Assembly (NCBI RefSeq): GCF_013371085.1
Contig: NZ_JABWCV010000006.1
Span: 62,001-126,000, forward strand
Length of the DNA: 64,000 nt
From: Vreelandella maris
GTDB taxonomy: Bacteria > Pseudomonadota > Gammaproteobacteria > Pseudomonadales > Halomonadaceae
Direction of reading: 5' to 3'
Positions 28,775 through 39,691 of the stretch are shown one piece after another. Under the pieces are notes generated by a model that was given only the letters and a program-made list of their open reading frames with translations, ran no database searches and was not told the DNA's origin. The translations under genes were made by a program, and so were the position numbers. The number at the start of each line of letters is the position of its first letter. Position 1 is the stretch's first letter.

Positions 28775-30319
28775 ATGCAGCAACTGAATCCTTCCGAGAT
28801 CAGCGACATCATCAAGCAGCGAATTGAAAAGCTTGACGTCGCATCCGAAGCCCATAATCAGGGCACCATCGTCACCGTTTCCGACGGTATCGTGAAAATT
28901 CACGGCCTCGAAGACGCGATGTTTGGTGAAATGATTGAATTCCCCAACAGCATCTTTGGCATGGTACTCAACCTGGAGCGTGACTCCGTGGGTGCCGTCG
29001 TGCTGGGTGACTACCTGCAGCTCGAAGAGGGCATGACCGCCAAGTGTACCGGTCGTATTCTCGAAGTGCCGGTAGGCCCCGAGCTGATTGGTCGTGTTGT
29101 CGACGCGCTGGGTAATCCCATCGATGGTAAAGGCGACATCAACACCACCATGACCGACGCCGTCGAGAAAGTGGCGCCGGGTGTTATCACACGTCAATCC
29201 GTTGATGAGCCGATTCAAACCGGTCTTAAGTCTATCGACGCCATGGTGCCGATCGGCCGTGGTCAGCGTGAGCTGATCATCGGTGACCGTCAGATCGGTA
29301 AGTCCGCCATTGCCATTGATGCCATCATCAATCAGAAAGGCAAAGGCGTGACCTGTGTCTACGTAGCGATTGGTCAGAAGCAGTCGACCATTGCCAACGT
29401 GGTGCGCAAGCTCGAACAGCACGGCGCAATGGAACACACCATCGTCGTAGCGGCGGGCGCTGCCGACCCGGCACCGATGCAGTTCCTGGCACCTTACTCT
29501 GGCTGCACCATGGGCGAGTACTTCCGCGACCGCGGCGAAAACTCACTCATCGTGTATGACGACCTTTCCAAGCAGGCCGTTGCGTACCGTCAGGTATCGC
29601 TGCTGCTGCGTCGTCCGCCGGGCCGTGAAGCTTATCCTGGTGACGTTTTCTATCTCCACTCACGTCTTCTTGAGCGTGCTGCGCGCGTTAACGTCGACTA
29701 CGTTGAGAAGTTCACCAACGGTGAAGTGAAAGGCAAAACCGGTTCCTTAACCGCACTGCCTATCATCGAAACCCAGGGTGGCGACGTTTCTGCGTTCGTT
29801 CCGACTAACGTGATCTCGATCACCGATGGTCAGATCTTCCTGGAAACCAACCTGTTTAACTCCGGTATTCGTCCGGCGATTAACGCAGGTCTCTCGGTTT
29901 CTCGTGTCGGTGGTTCGGCGCAGACTAAAATCATCAAGAAACTGGGCGGTAGTGTACGTCTGGCATTGGCTCAGTACCGTGAATTGGCGGCCTTCTCGCA
30001 GTTCGCGTCTGACCTTGATGAAGCCACGCGTAAGCAGCTCGAACACGGTCAGCGTGTGACCGAGTTGATGAAGCAGAACCAGTACTCGCCGATGTCGGTA
30101 GCTGAAATGGCGCTTTCGCTGTACGCCGCCAACGAAGGTTATCTGGACGATGTCGAAGTCAACAAAGTGTTGGACTTTGAGCGTGCCCTGCACGACTACA
30201 TGAAGTCTGAACACGCTGATCTCCTCGACAAGATCAACCAGAGCGGCGACTACAACGGTGAGATTCAAGACAGCTTGAAGTCGGGTCTCGAGAAGTTCAA
30301 GGCGACTCAGAGCTGGTAA
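28775..30319 (+). CDS. atpA: F1Fo ATP synthase subunit alpha
   Basis: Subunit alpha is the regulatory, nucleotide-binding part of the F1 hexamer. At 514 residues, it has P-loop [15 protein letters not shown], the motif [20 protein letters not shown] and [19 protein letters not shown]. It starts [20 protein letters not shown]. All family positions look intact. Confidence 0.98.
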   Translation: MQQLNPSEISDIIKQRIEKLDVASEAHNQGTIVTVSDGIVKIHGLEDAMFGEMIEFPNSIFGMVLNLERDSVGAVVLGDYLQLEEGMTAKCTGRILEVPVGPELIGRVVDALGNPIDGKGDINTTMTDAVEKVAPGVITRQSVDEPIQTGLKSIDAMVPIGRGQRELIIGDRQIGKSAIAIDAIINQKGKGVTCVYVAIGQKQSTIANVVRKLEQHGAMEHTIVVAAGAADPAPMQFLAPYSGCTMGEYFRDRGENSLIVYDDLSKQAVAYRQVSLLLRRPPGREAYPGDVFYLHSRLLERAARVNVDYVEKFTNGEVKGKTGSLTALPIIETQGGDVSAFVPTNVISITDGQIFLETNLFNSGIRPAINAGLSVSRVGGSAQTKIIKKLGGSVRLALAQYRELAAFSQFASDLDEATRKQLEHGQRVTELMKQNQYSPMSVAEMALSLYAANEGYLDDVEVNKVLDFERALHDYMKSEHADLLDKINQSGDYNGEIQDSLKSGLEKFKATQSW

Positions 30320-30326
30320 TGTCTGG

Positions 30327-30348
30327 CCCGCCCCTAATGGGCGGGTTT
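30327..30348 (+). other. Intra-operon hairpin between atpA and atpG
   Basis: The 7-bp GC stem CCCGCCC / GGGCGGG with TTT after it lies 7 bp past the atpA stop. It could act as an attenuator or RNA-processing stabiliser. Confidence 0.6.
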
Positions 30349-30387
30349 GCATGCTTTCTGAGAGCCACGAACGAAGGGTAGATCGCT

Positions 30388-31275
30388 ATGGCAGCTGCAA
30401 AAGAGATACGCACCCAAATCGGGAGCATTAAAAATACGCAGAAGATCACCAGCGCCATGGAAATGGTGGCTGCGTCGAAAATGCGTAAAGCGCAAGATCT
30501 GATGAGAGCTAGTCAGCCTTACGCTAAGCAGATCCGTAATGTGGTTGGCCACTTAGCCAACGCGAACCCTGAGTACAGGCACGACTATATGGTCGAGCGT
30601 AGCGAGGTTAAGCGTGTTGGCTACATTGTGGTATCCACTGACCGCGGTCTGTGCGGTGGTTTGAACCACAATCTTTTCAAAGCCTTACTGAAAGAAGCCG
30701 TTAGCTGGAAACAGCAAGGTGTCGAGCAGGATTTTTGTGCGCTTGGCGCCAAGGCGAGCACCTTTTTCCGCAATTACGGCGGTAATTTGGTCGCAGCGAA
30801 AAGTGGATTAGGTGAAGCCCCGACGGTAGAAGGCTTGATTGGCAGTATTAAGGTCATGCTCGAAGCGTACGACGAAGGACGTCTCGACCGGCTGTACGTG
30901 GTGCACAACGAGTTTGTGAACACCATGACGCAAAAGCCAGTGGTTCGTCAGCTTCTTCCCCTGTCGCCCGATATGGGCGCAGACGCTGAGCAAGACGACG
31001 AAAACGCCCGTCCCGGAAGCTGGGACTACCTGTATGAACCGGATGCCAAGGCGTTGCTCGATAGCCTGTTGGTTCGTTTCATCGAATCGCAGGTGTATCA
31101 GGCGGTAGTGGAAAATGGCGCTTGTGAACAAGCCGCTCGAATGATCGCTATGAAAAGTGCCACCGACAACGCAGGCGGCCTGATCGACGATCTGGAGATG
31201 GTTTATAACAAGGCCCGTCAGGCTGCCATTACCCAGGAAATTTCTGAGATCGTCGGCGGCGCTGCTGCCGTATAA
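30388..31275 (+). CDS. atpG: F1Fo ATP synthase subunit gamma
   Basis: Subunit gamma is the rotating shaft of F1. The 295-residue protein has the N-terminal helix ([20 protein letters not shown]) and C-terminal [19 protein letters not shown], both conserved, plus [11 protein letters not shown] in the central domain. It ends 75 bp before atpD. Confidence 0.97.
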   Translation: MAAAKEIRTQIGSIKNTQKITSAMEMVAASKMRKAQDLMRASQPYAKQIRNVVGHLANANPEYRHDYMVERSEVKRVGYIVVSTDRGLCGGLNHNLFKALLKEAVSWKQQGVEQDFCALGAKASTFFRNYGGNLVAAKSGLGEAPTVEGLIGSIKVMLEAYDEGRLDRLYVVHNEFVNTMTQKPVVRQLLPLSPDMGADAEQDDENARPGSWDYLYEPDAKALLDSLLVRFIESQVYQAVVENGACEQAARMIAMKSATDNAGGLIDDLEMVYNKARQAAITQEISEIVGGAAAV

Positions 31276-31281
31276 CGCCTA

Positions 31282-31308
31282 GGGAGCCGACTCTTTTAAG
31301 CGGCTCCC
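31282..31308 (+). other. Intra-operon hairpin between atpG and atpD
   Basis: The 8-bp stem GGGAGCCG / CGGCTCCC encloses an 11-bp loop just after the atpG stop. It has no T run, so it is not a classical terminator. Confidence 0.55.
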
Positions 31309-31337
31309 GGCAGACAGGTTTCATTTGCAGGTTTTAG

Positions 31338-32729
<1,392 letters not shown>

Positions 32730-32753
32730 TCCCGTCCATGAGGGGGATTCGCT

Positions 32754-33182
32754 ATGGCGAATAGCTTTACTTGCAATATCGTCAGCGCTGAAGCATCCAT
32801 CTTCTCAGGTACCGTTGAGCAGGTGATTGCTTCCGGGGTGATGGGTGATCTGGGCGTTTTGCCAGGTCATGCTCCGCTGCTGACTGAGCTTCAGCCGGGT
32901 CCGGTTCGCGTGATCTATGATGGTGGCGCAGAAGAGAACTTCTACGTCACTGGCGGCTTCATGGAAGTCCAGCCGGATGTGGTAACGATACTGGCTGATG
33001 CCGCATCACGGGCCAGCGACCTCAATGAGGCTGCTGCCGAAGAAGCGCGTCAGCAAGCGCTGAAAGCCTTTAACGATAAGTCATCGGAGCTTGATTATAC
33101 TCGAGCGGCCGCTGAACTTGCCGAAGCCGTTGCTCAGCTGCGAACGATTCAGCAGCTGCGTAAAAAGGCGGGTAAAGGCTAA
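32754..33182 (+). CDS. atpC: F1Fo ATP synthase subunit epsilon
   Basis: Subunit epsilon regulates F1. The 142-residue protein has an N-terminal beta-sandwich (GVMGDLGVLPGHAPLLTELQ) and a C-terminal helical domain (RAAAELAEAVAQLRTIQQLR) that inhibits ATP hydrolysis in known enzymes. It ends the operon. Confidence 0.97.
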   Translation: MANSFTCNIVSAEASIFSGTVEQVIASGVMGDLGVLPGHAPLLTELQPGPVRVIYDGGAEENFYVTGGFMEVQPDVVTILADAASRASDLNEAAAEEARQQALKAFNDKSSELDYTRAAAELAEAVAQLRTIQQLRKKAGKG

Positions 33183-33207
33183 TACCCACGCATTTGGCGT
33201 GGTACAG

Positions 33208-33249
33208 CGCCCCTTAAGCCCGTTATCAGGGTTTAAGGGGCGTTTTTTT
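33208..33249 (+). terminator. Terminator of the atp operon
   Basis: A long hairpin (CGCCCCTTAAGCCC / GGGTTTAAGGGGCG) followed by TTTTTTT lies 26 bp after the atpC stop. Confidence 0.94.
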
Positions 33250-33356
33250 GTTGGGTAGTAAGGATAGTAATATAAGTAAGTATGATGAGTTAGGTAATGG
33301 ATTTTGTAATGGATTAAGTCGGCAGCACGACGTTTGTCAGTGTGAAGGGGAGAGCC

Positions 33357-34733
33357 ATGGCGCTTAACGATGAAAGCCTACAGCAATTAAAAGCCGAACT
33401 ACTCGACGAGTTGGCCAAGGAAGTGCCTAGTAAATCGGTGCTCTCTTTGCGTTTGGCCGAAACCCGCTCAGCGGATATCGGTGAAGTGCTCGAAGAGATG
33501 ATCGAGGATGACGAAGAGCTACCTGCGGCGCTCGCTCTGCTGGATATTCTCTCTGCCGAACGGGCAGCCAATGTGTTGGGCTATTTGCCCGGTGAGAGCC
33601 AGCTTGAGGTAGTCGGGAAGCTGGACGACAGCCAAGTACTCAAGCTGCTCGAAGAGATGGGCTCGGACGAACGTGCCGACCTATTTAATCTACTCAGTGA
33701 AGACCGGCGTGAAGCATTGCTGCGTCGCATGGCCCATCGCGAGCGGGAAGATCTCAAACGGCTTGCCAGCTACGAAGAGGGTACCGCTGGCGCCATCATG
33801 ACCTCTGACTATGTCTCTATAGCCAGTGGCATGACGGTGTCACAAGCGATGATGCGGGTACGCCAAACCGCCCCCGATGCGGAAACGGTCTATCAGCTCT
33901 ATATCCTCGATAGTGATGGGCATTTGATCGGTACTATGTCGTTACGCCAACTGATGGTGGCACGCCCAGGCGCCATTGTGGATGACATCATGATCAAGGA
34001 TGTTATCAGCACCCGCGTTGATAATGCTCAGGAAGATGTTGCCCGAATTGTGGCAAAGTACGACCTGTTAGCGCTGCCGGTGATCGATGCGGACGGCCGG
34101 ATGGTTGGCATCGTGACCCACGATGACGCCATGGACGTGGCCGAATCCGAGGCCACCGAGGATTTCCATAAAGGGATGTCGATCGGTCAGTTAGAGGATG
34201 GCGTGAGCCGTGTGAAGCTCTGGAGCCTCTATCGCAAGCGAGTGTTTTGGCTAGTACTGCTGGTCTTTGCCAACCTGTTTTCGGGTGCCGGGATTGCCTA
34301 TTTTGAAGAGACCATTGCCGCCCAGGTGGCGCTGGTATTCTTTTTACCGCTGTTGATCGGTAGTGGCGGTAATGCCGGAGCCCAGGCCGCCACGCTAATG
34401 GTGCGCGGTATGGCAACTGGTGATGTGGGTGTTAAAGACTGGGGGAAACTGCTTGGTCGCGAACTGCTCGTCGCGGGCTCGCTAGGCATTACCATGGCTA
34501 TTGCGGTAACGCCTATTGGCATTATGCGTGGGGGTGAAGCGCTGGCCATGGTGGTTGCCTTTAGCATGGTCACCATCGTGTTGTTCGGCAGCCTGCTGGG
34601 GATGTGTTTACCCTTTGTACTCGAGCGCTTCAAGGTCGATCCTGCCACGGCCTCGGCACCGCTGGTGACCACGCTTATTGATGCTTCTGGGGTCGTGATC
34701 TACTTCAGTATCGCCACGCTGCTGCTCTTGTGA
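33357..34733 (+). CDS. mgtE: Magnesium transporter MgtE
   Basis: MgtE is a gated Mg2+ channel. The 458-residue protein has an N-terminal superhelical domain, a CBS pair (about 140-250: EGTAGAIMTSDYVSI, IMIKDVISTRVDNAQED, VTHDDAMDVAE), then five hydrophobic segments. The conserved FFLPLLIGSGGNAGAQAATL and PASAPLVTTLIDASGV-like signature are seen. Start at 33357 follows AAGGGGAGA; an upstream GTG adds five residues. Confidence 0.95.
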   Translation: MALNDESLQQLKAELLDELAKEVPSKSVLSLRLAETRSADIGEVLEEMIEDDEELPAALALLDILSAERAANVLGYLPGESQLEVVGKLDDSQVLKLLEEMGSDERADLFNLLSEDRREALLRRMAHREREDLKRLASYEEGTAGAIMTSDYVSIASGMTVSQAMMRVRQTAPDAETVYQLYILDSDGHLIGTMSLRQLMVARPGAIVDDIMIKDVISTRVDNAQEDVARIVAKYDLLALPVIDADGRMVGIVTHDDAMDVAESEATEDFHKGMSIGQLEDGVSRVKLWSLYRKRVFWLVLLVFANLFSGAGIAYFEETIAAQVALVFFLPLLIGSGGNAGAQAATLMVRGMATGDVGVKDWGKLLGRELLVAGSLGITMAIAVTPIGIMRGGEALAMVVAFSMVTIVLFGSLLGMCLPFVLERFKVDPATASAPLVTTLIDASGVVIYFSIATLLLL

Positions 34734-34752
34734 CGAGTGAGTAATTGGGGGC

Positions 34753-35946
34753 TTAGCGCATTGAGCTACTGGCGGCGCGGGTAATAAACAGCACCTCGAC
34801 GTGACCGAGCCACTCAATATCGCTAGCCAGCGCTTTAAGCTGGCTAGCAAGGCACTGAGGCGGCTGATGAACGGCGTCATCAATAATCAGCGATACCGAT
34901 ACCTTATCGTCGAGGTAGTGCAACTGCAGCTCGTTTAGTGTTCGCCATACCGGGTGCCTATACCAGCGGGCATCGAGTGCTGCCTCCACTTCAGGACGCA
35001 GCGGCAGCCCGGGTAAGCGGCTGGGATCGCCCGCACCGGCGTCGTCTTCGGGGTCAACGTGAAAGATGACATCGGTCAGCGCGGGGAATTCGTGGCGCAA
35101 GCGGCGACTGACCTCATTGCCGATCTCATGGGCTTCGGAGACGGTAATCTTGGGGCCCACCACCACGTGTAGATCGACCATGACCCAGCCAGCAGACTGC
35201 CGCGTGCGCAGGTCATGAACGCTATCCACTCCCGGCACCCCGCAAGCGACATCGTGCATTTGATTCTGGATATCCACGGGCAGCGCGGTATCGACCAACT
35301 CGCGCGCTGATTCCCATAGCAAGTCTAACCCTACCTTACCGACCAATAGCCCGACGATGATAGCCGCCACGGCATCGAGCCAACCTAAACCAAACTGCGC
35401 CCCAACGAGTGCCACCAGCACCACGGCGGTCGATAACGCATCGCTGCGTGAGTGCCAAGCGTTGGCTTCGAGTAATTTCGACTTTACGCGTTTAGCGACG
35501 CGCATGGTGTAGCGAAAAATCCACTCTTTACTCAACAGCGCAATGACCGTAATCACTATGGCTAGCATGCCTGGTGCGTTCACGGCGGTACCGCTAAACA
35601 GACGATCCAGGCTGGACCAAGCAATACCGCCCGCCACGAAGATCAGCACGCTGCCCAGTAATAATGTGGTGAGGGTTTCGATTCGGCCGTGGCCGTAGTG
35701 GTGGTCTTTATCGGGTTCCTGGCGGCCATAATGAATGGCTGCCAGGACAAAACCATCGGTGACTAAATCAGATAGGGAGTGAATGCCATCGGCGATCAAA
35801 GCCGCTGAGCCGACCATAAAACCAATGGTGACTTTAACGACACTAAGCAGGGCATCCAGCCACGCACCAATATAGGTAACGCGCTTGGCCTCGTGGCTAA
35901 GTCGTGCCTGGTCTTGAACCACTGGCGTTTCGATGGTCTGAGTCAT
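34753..35946 (-). CDS. Cation diffusion facilitator family transporter
   Basis: This 397-residue CDF exporter has six hydrophobic segments. Metal-site residues are visible as ALIADGIHSLSDLVTDGFV and NAWHSRSDALSTA. A cytoplasmic domain follows (DLRTRQSAGWVMVDLHVVVG, HEIGNEVSRRL), then an extra C-terminal 100 residues. It probably exports Zn2+, Fe2+ or a similar ion; metal is not predictable here. I chose ATG 35946 because AAGG lies before it. It is convergent with mgtE, 19 bp apart. Confidence 0.9.
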   Translation of the reverse strand: MTQTIETPVVQDQARLSHEAKRVTYIGAWLDALLSVVKVTIGFMVGSAALIADGIHSLSDLVTDGFVLAAIHYGRQEPDKDHHYGHGRIETLTTLLLGSVLIFVAGGIAWSSLDRLFSGTAVNAPGMLAIVITVIALLSKEWIFRYTMRVAKRVKSKLLEANAWHSRSDALSTAVVLVALVGAQFGLGWLDAVAAIIVGLLVGKVGLDLLWESARELVDTALPVDIQNQMHDVACGVPGVDSVHDLRTRQSAGWVMVDLHVVVGPKITVSEAHEIGNEVSRRLRHEFPALTDVIFHVDPEDDAGAGDPSRLPGLPLRPEVEAALDARWYRHPVWRTLNELQLHYLDDKVSVSLIIDDAVHQPPQCLASQLKALASDIEWLGHVEVLFITRAASSSMR

Positions 35947-36162
35947 GGGTACCTTGCAAGGACGCACGCATTCAATAGACGCCTATTGTAGCGTATTCCT
36001 TATGTCCTCTATAGCATCCGCTGCTTTTAGGCTGTGAAACAGCGCCTTAAACTGGCAGTAGTGGGTAAGGCCAGTAAAGGCAATGGCGGACAAGGAATTA
36101 GCGGATGTGTATCCTTAAGCGCCATTGCAAACCATCAATTGTTTCTATGCACAGGATTTTTT

Positions 36163-36963
36163 ATGGATTGGCTTCAGGTAGTAGTGTTAGCGGTGGTTCA
36201 GGGGATTTCTGAATTTTTACCCGTTTCAAGCTCTGCTCACCTGATTTTGGTGCCTGTGCTGACAGATTGGCAAGATCAAGGGTTAGCCTTTGATGTGGCG
36301 CTGCATTTGGGCAGCCTTTCCGCGGTGATTATTTATTTCCGGCAGGAAATTTGGCAGATGGTGACCAGCAGCGTAGCGGCGGTCAGCGGTAAGGGGGTGA
36401 ATGAAGATGCTCGACTCGCTTTTTGGGTGACGTTAGCGACCATCCCCGTGGGTATTATTGGCTTACTGTTACACGATGTTATTTCTCACTATATGCGCTC
36501 TACGCTGATTATCGGCTTCAGTTTAATTGGTTTCGGTCTATTGTTGGGGTATGCCGATTGGCGTAAGCAGGGAACGCGTAGCGAGTACCAACTGCGTTTA
36601 AAGGACGTACTCATTATTGGCGGTGCCCAGGCGCTGGCGCTAATTCCTGGTACGTCGCGCTCAGGTATCACTATTACGGCAGCGTTAATGGTGGGGATGA
36701 GCCGGGAAGGGGCTGCACGCTTCTCTTTCTTGCTGTCGATTCCGGTGATTGTGTTGGCCGGTGGTTTGGAAGCCATAGGCCTATTTAGCTCCCCGCAGTC
36801 GATCGATTGGGTAGCGATGTTAGTGGGGACGTTATTGTCAGGGGTCAGTGCTTATTTGTGCATTCACTACTTTTTGGTCGTCATTAACAAATTGGGAATG
36901 CAGCCTTTTGTTATTTATCGCGTGCTGTTTGGCGCTTGGCTGCTGTGGTTTTTTCATTTTTAA
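36163..36963 (+). CDS. uppP: Undecaprenyl-diphosphate phosphatase UppP (BacA)
   Basis: UppP recycles undecaprenyl pyrophosphate for cell-wall synthesis. The 266-residue membrane protein starts MDWLQVVVLAVVQGISEFLP, then VSSSAHL, and contains PGTSRSGITITAALM, both diagnostic and catalytic. I chose ATG 36163 (AGGA 8 bp upstream); a longer in-frame extension to 36034 has no family support. Confidence 0.96.
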   Translation: MDWLQVVVLAVVQGISEFLPVSSSAHLILVPVLTDWQDQGLAFDVALHLGSLSAVIIYFRQEIWQMVTSSVAAVSGKGVNEDARLAFWVTLATIPVGIIGLLLHDVISHYMRSTLIIGFSLIGFGLLLGYADWRKQGTRSEYQLRLKDVLIIGGAQALALIPGTSRSGITITAALMVGMSREGAARFSFLLSIPVIVLAGGLEAIGLFSSPQSIDWVAMLVGTLLSGVSAYLCIHYFLVVINKLGMQPFVIYRVLFGAWLLWFFHF

Positions 36964-37004
36964 GCGCTTCATTTTAAGAGCTTCATTTCCAGGGCATGGC
37001 CGCT

Positions 37005-38147
37005 ATGAAAAAGTCAGATAAGAAGGCGTTTGCAGTAAGTATCGGCAAGTGGGGACGTTTACTGGTAGTGCTAGGAGTGCTGGTCGCAGTGGCTGGATGC
37101 TCAGAGAGTGATCGCCCGCTGGAACCACCCGTACGCTTTGAGGGGAACATTTTCGGCACTTTCTATCAGGTAACCATTATGGATCCGCTCACTCAGGGCG
37201 AGTCCCTTGAATTGGAAGAGGGCTTCAAAGCAGAGCTGGAGAGCGTTGATCAGGCGATGTCCACCTACCGTGACGATTCCGAACTAATCGCCTTTAACGA
37301 GGCGCCTGTAGACGAGTGGCAACCACTCTCCAACGAACTGATTGAAGTGTTGGCCATCAGCCAGTCGGTGGCTGAAGCTAGCCACGGTGCCTTTGATATT
37401 ACGGTGGGTGACCTGGTTAATTTATGGAGCTTCGGCCCCGGGTCCCGGCCTGAAGAGGTACCTGCTGATGAGTTGCTGGCCGAGCAACTTGCCCGAGTGG
37501 GTTTTGATGCAGTAGAGCTTGATAGCCAAAATATGCAGGCAAGGCGTACTCGCGATGTGTTTGTCGATCTTTCCGGTGTGGCCAAAGGCCATGCCACGGA
37601 CCGAGTGGCCACATATTTGGATCAACAGGGTATTGAACACTACTTAGTCAATTTAGGTGGCGACCTGATCGCCCGTGGCGTACGCGATGAAGACGAGCAG
37701 ACTCCGTGGCGGATTGGCATTGAAGTCCCCGAAGATGGCCAGCAGCGTGCACAACATATTATTCCGCTGGAGAGCATGTCAGTCGCTACCTCAGGCGACT
37801 ATCGCAACTATTTTGAAGTAGAGGGTGAGCGCTTCTCCCATACCATTGACCCGCGCACAGGCCGACCCGTCACTCACCAATTAGCGTCGGTGTCAGTCTT
37901 CCACCCCTCTAACGCTTGGGCAGATGCTTGGGCGACGGCACTATTAGTCGTCGGCGAGCAAGACGCTATGCAAATGGCCATTGAGAATAATCTCAAAGTA
38001 CTTCTGCTCGTTCGCGAGGGGGAGCAGTGGCGCAGCATTGCTACGCCTGAATTTGTTAACTATTTCGGTGAATCACTGGTTGATGAGCTGGGTATTGAAC
38101 AACTCCCTACTCCGGCGCCCACCAACCAACCCGTAACAGGTGAATAA
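37005..38147 (+). CDS. apbE: FAD:protein FMN transferase (ApbE), lipoprotein
   Basis: ApbE flavinylates Thr residues of target proteins such as NqrB/NqrC and RnfG/RnfD. The 380-residue product has a lipobox AVAGC (Cys32), so it is anchored in the periplasm. Motifs are GTFYQVTI, STYRDDSELIAFN, VDLSGVAKGHATD, SGDYRNYFE and HTIDPRTGRPV (metal/FAD site). ATG 37005 has AGGG at proper distance; ATG 36996 does not. It lies between uppP and glmU without nqr or rnf neighbours. Confidence 0.94.
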   Translation: MKKSDKKAFAVSIGKWGRLLVVLGVLVAVAGCSESDRPLEPPVRFEGNIFGTFYQVTIMDPLTQGESLELEEGFKAELESVDQAMSTYRDDSELIAFNEAPVDEWQPLSNELIEVLAISQSVAEASHGAFDITVGDLVNLWSFGPGSRPEEVPADELLAEQLARVGFDAVELDSQNMQARRTRDVFVDLSGVAKGHATDRVATYLDQQGIEHYLVNLGGDLIARGVRDEDEQTPWRIGIEVPEDGQQRAQHIIPLESMSVATSGDYRNYFEVEGERFSHTIDPRTGRPVTHQLASVSVFHPSNAWADAWATALLVVGEQDAMQMAIENNLKVLLLVREGEQWRSIATPEFVNYFGESLVDELGIEQLPTPAPTNQPVTGE

Positions 38148-38148
38148 C

Positions 38149-39519
38149 ATGCATGAACTGGATATCGTCATTCTCGCCGCGGGTAAAGGTACGCGTATGC
38201 GTTCTCAAACCCCTAAAGTACTGCATACCTTGGCAGGTAAGCCCATGGTGCAACATGTACTGGATACAGCATCAGGGCTGCAGCCTGATCGTACCCATGT
38301 CGTCATCGGCCATGGTGCGGAACAGCTGCGCGAGGCGCTGGCCGACACTGCGGTGCAGTTTGCGGTGCAGGCCGAACAGAAAGGCACCGGTCACGCGGTG
38401 GCTCAAGCGCTTGAGCAGCTCGGTAGCGGCAAGGTGCTTATCCTCTATGGCGATGTCCCCCTGTTACAGCGTGATTCATTAAGGGAGCTGTTGGCCCAAG
38501 TGGATGAACAGCACATCGGGCTGTTGACGGTGACGCTGGATGACCCAACGGGCTATGGCCGGATTGTGCGCAACGAGGCGGGTGAGGCGGTGGCGATCGT
38601 TGAGCAAAAAGATGCCAACAGTGCCCAGCTTGAGATCACCGAATGCAATACCGGTATTATGGCCATGACCAGCGCTCAGTTAAAACGCTGGTTACCGCAG
38701 CTTTCCGCCGAGAATGCCCAGGGTGAGTACTACCTGACCGATGTGATCGCCATGGCCGCCGATGAAGGCATCAAGGTATGCACGACCCAGCCAGCCACTG
38801 CGGTTGAAGTGGAAGGGGTTAATAATCGCGCACAAATGGCCCGCCTGGAACGTGCTTATCAGCAGCAGCTTGCCGATAAGCTGATGGCAGAGGGCGTGGC
38901 GCTTGCCGACCCCGCACGCTTGGATGTGCGCGGGCGTTTAACCTGCGGTCATGATGTCTTTATTGATGTGGGCTGCGTTTTTGAAGGCGACGTTGAGCTG
39001 GGTGAAGGCGTGCGTATTGGCCCTTACTGTGTGATTAAAAATAGCACCATTGGTGCCGAAAGCATGGTAGACACCCATAGTGTGATAGAGGGCACCGTGG
39101 CAGCGGGCCTGAACCAGATCGGCCCCTTTGCGCGGCTACGTCCAGGGACGCGGTTGGCGGTAAAAGCCAAGGTGGGCAATTTTGTTGAAACCAAAAATGC
39201 CGATGTCGGTGAGGGTAGTAAGATTAATCACCTAAGCTATGTAGGTGACGCACGCTTAGGCCGGGATGTGAACGTTGGTGCGGGCACGATTACCTGCAAC
39301 TACGACGGTGCTAACAAACACCATACAGAGATTGGTGATAATGCCTTTATTGGCTCGAACACAGCCTTGGTCGCGCCTGTCTCGGTAGGCAAAGGCGCTA
39401 CCGTAGGGGCAGGGTCGACAATTGCTAAAGACGTTACCGATTACGCCTTAGCCGTCACGCGTGGTCGCCAGCTAGAAAAAATCGACTGGCTGCGCCCCAG
39501 CAAGCGCACAGAGCCATAG
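38149..39519 (+). CDS. glmU: Bifunctional UDP-N-acetylglucosamine pyrophosphorylase/glucosamine-1-phosphate acetyltransferase
   Basis: GlmU makes UDP-GlcNAc for peptidoglycan and LPS. The 456-residue protein has the N-terminal uridyltransferase signature LAAGKGTRMRS and a C-terminal left-handed beta-helix acetyltransferase domain, rich in hexapeptide repeats (GEGVRIGPYCVIKN, GPFARLRPGTRLA). ATG 38149 is preceded by AGGTG. The start lies 1 bp after the apbE stop. The stop codon falls inside a 15-bp tandem repeat array. Confidence 0.97.
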   Translation: MHELDIVILAAGKGTRMRSQTPKVLHTLAGKPMVQHVLDTASGLQPDRTHVVIGHGAEQLREALADTAVQFAVQAEQKGTGHAVAQALEQLGSGKVLILYGDVPLLQRDSLRELLAQVDEQHIGLLTVTLDDPTGYGRIVRNEAGEAVAIVEQKDANSAQLEITECNTGIMAMTSAQLKRWLPQLSAENAQGEYYLTDVIAMAADEGIKVCTTQPATAVEVEGVNNRAQMARLERAYQQQLADKLMAEGVALADPARLDVRGRLTCGHDVFIDVGCVFEGDVELGEGVRIGPYCVIKNSTIGAESMVDTHSVIEGTVAAGLNQIGPFARLRPGTRLAVKAKVGNFVETKNADVGEGSKINHLSYVGDARLGRDVNVGAGTITCNYDGANKHHTEIGDNAFIGSNTALVAPVSVGKGATVGAGSTIAKDVTDYALAVTRGRQLEKIDWLRPSKRTEP

Positions 39520-39573
39520 TTCTTAAAGCCATAGTACTTAAAGTCATAGTTTTTAAAACCATAGTTCTTAAAA
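39514..39573. repeat. Four 15-bp imperfect tandem repeats at the glmU 3' end
   Basis: Four consecutive 15-bp units of the form CCATAGTTCTTAAAG, with one to three differences each, begin within the last codons of glmU and run into the glmU-glmS spacer. The glmU TAG stop is inside the first unit, and each unit can offer another TAG. This is typical of replication slippage; a function is not evident. Confidence 0.85.
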
Positions 39574-39691
39574 TGGTGCTAAGAATCATTAAAAAGCCGT
39601 ATTCATAATCAGTGGCCGTCGTTTTACCGTTCTGCGGATTGGTTGAGTAGTATTTGTAAAGTGCTCTGGTTAATGACCTAGGAGAGTGATT

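Noticed and set aside
28700..29437. Long minus-strand open frame over atpA
   Set aside because: It is His/Asp-rich shadow sequence antisense to a highly conserved gene.
39574..39691. A glmS ribozyme or riboswitch upstream of glmS
   Set aside because: That class is found in Firmicutes and relatives; the short leader shows only slippage repeats and no conserved core.
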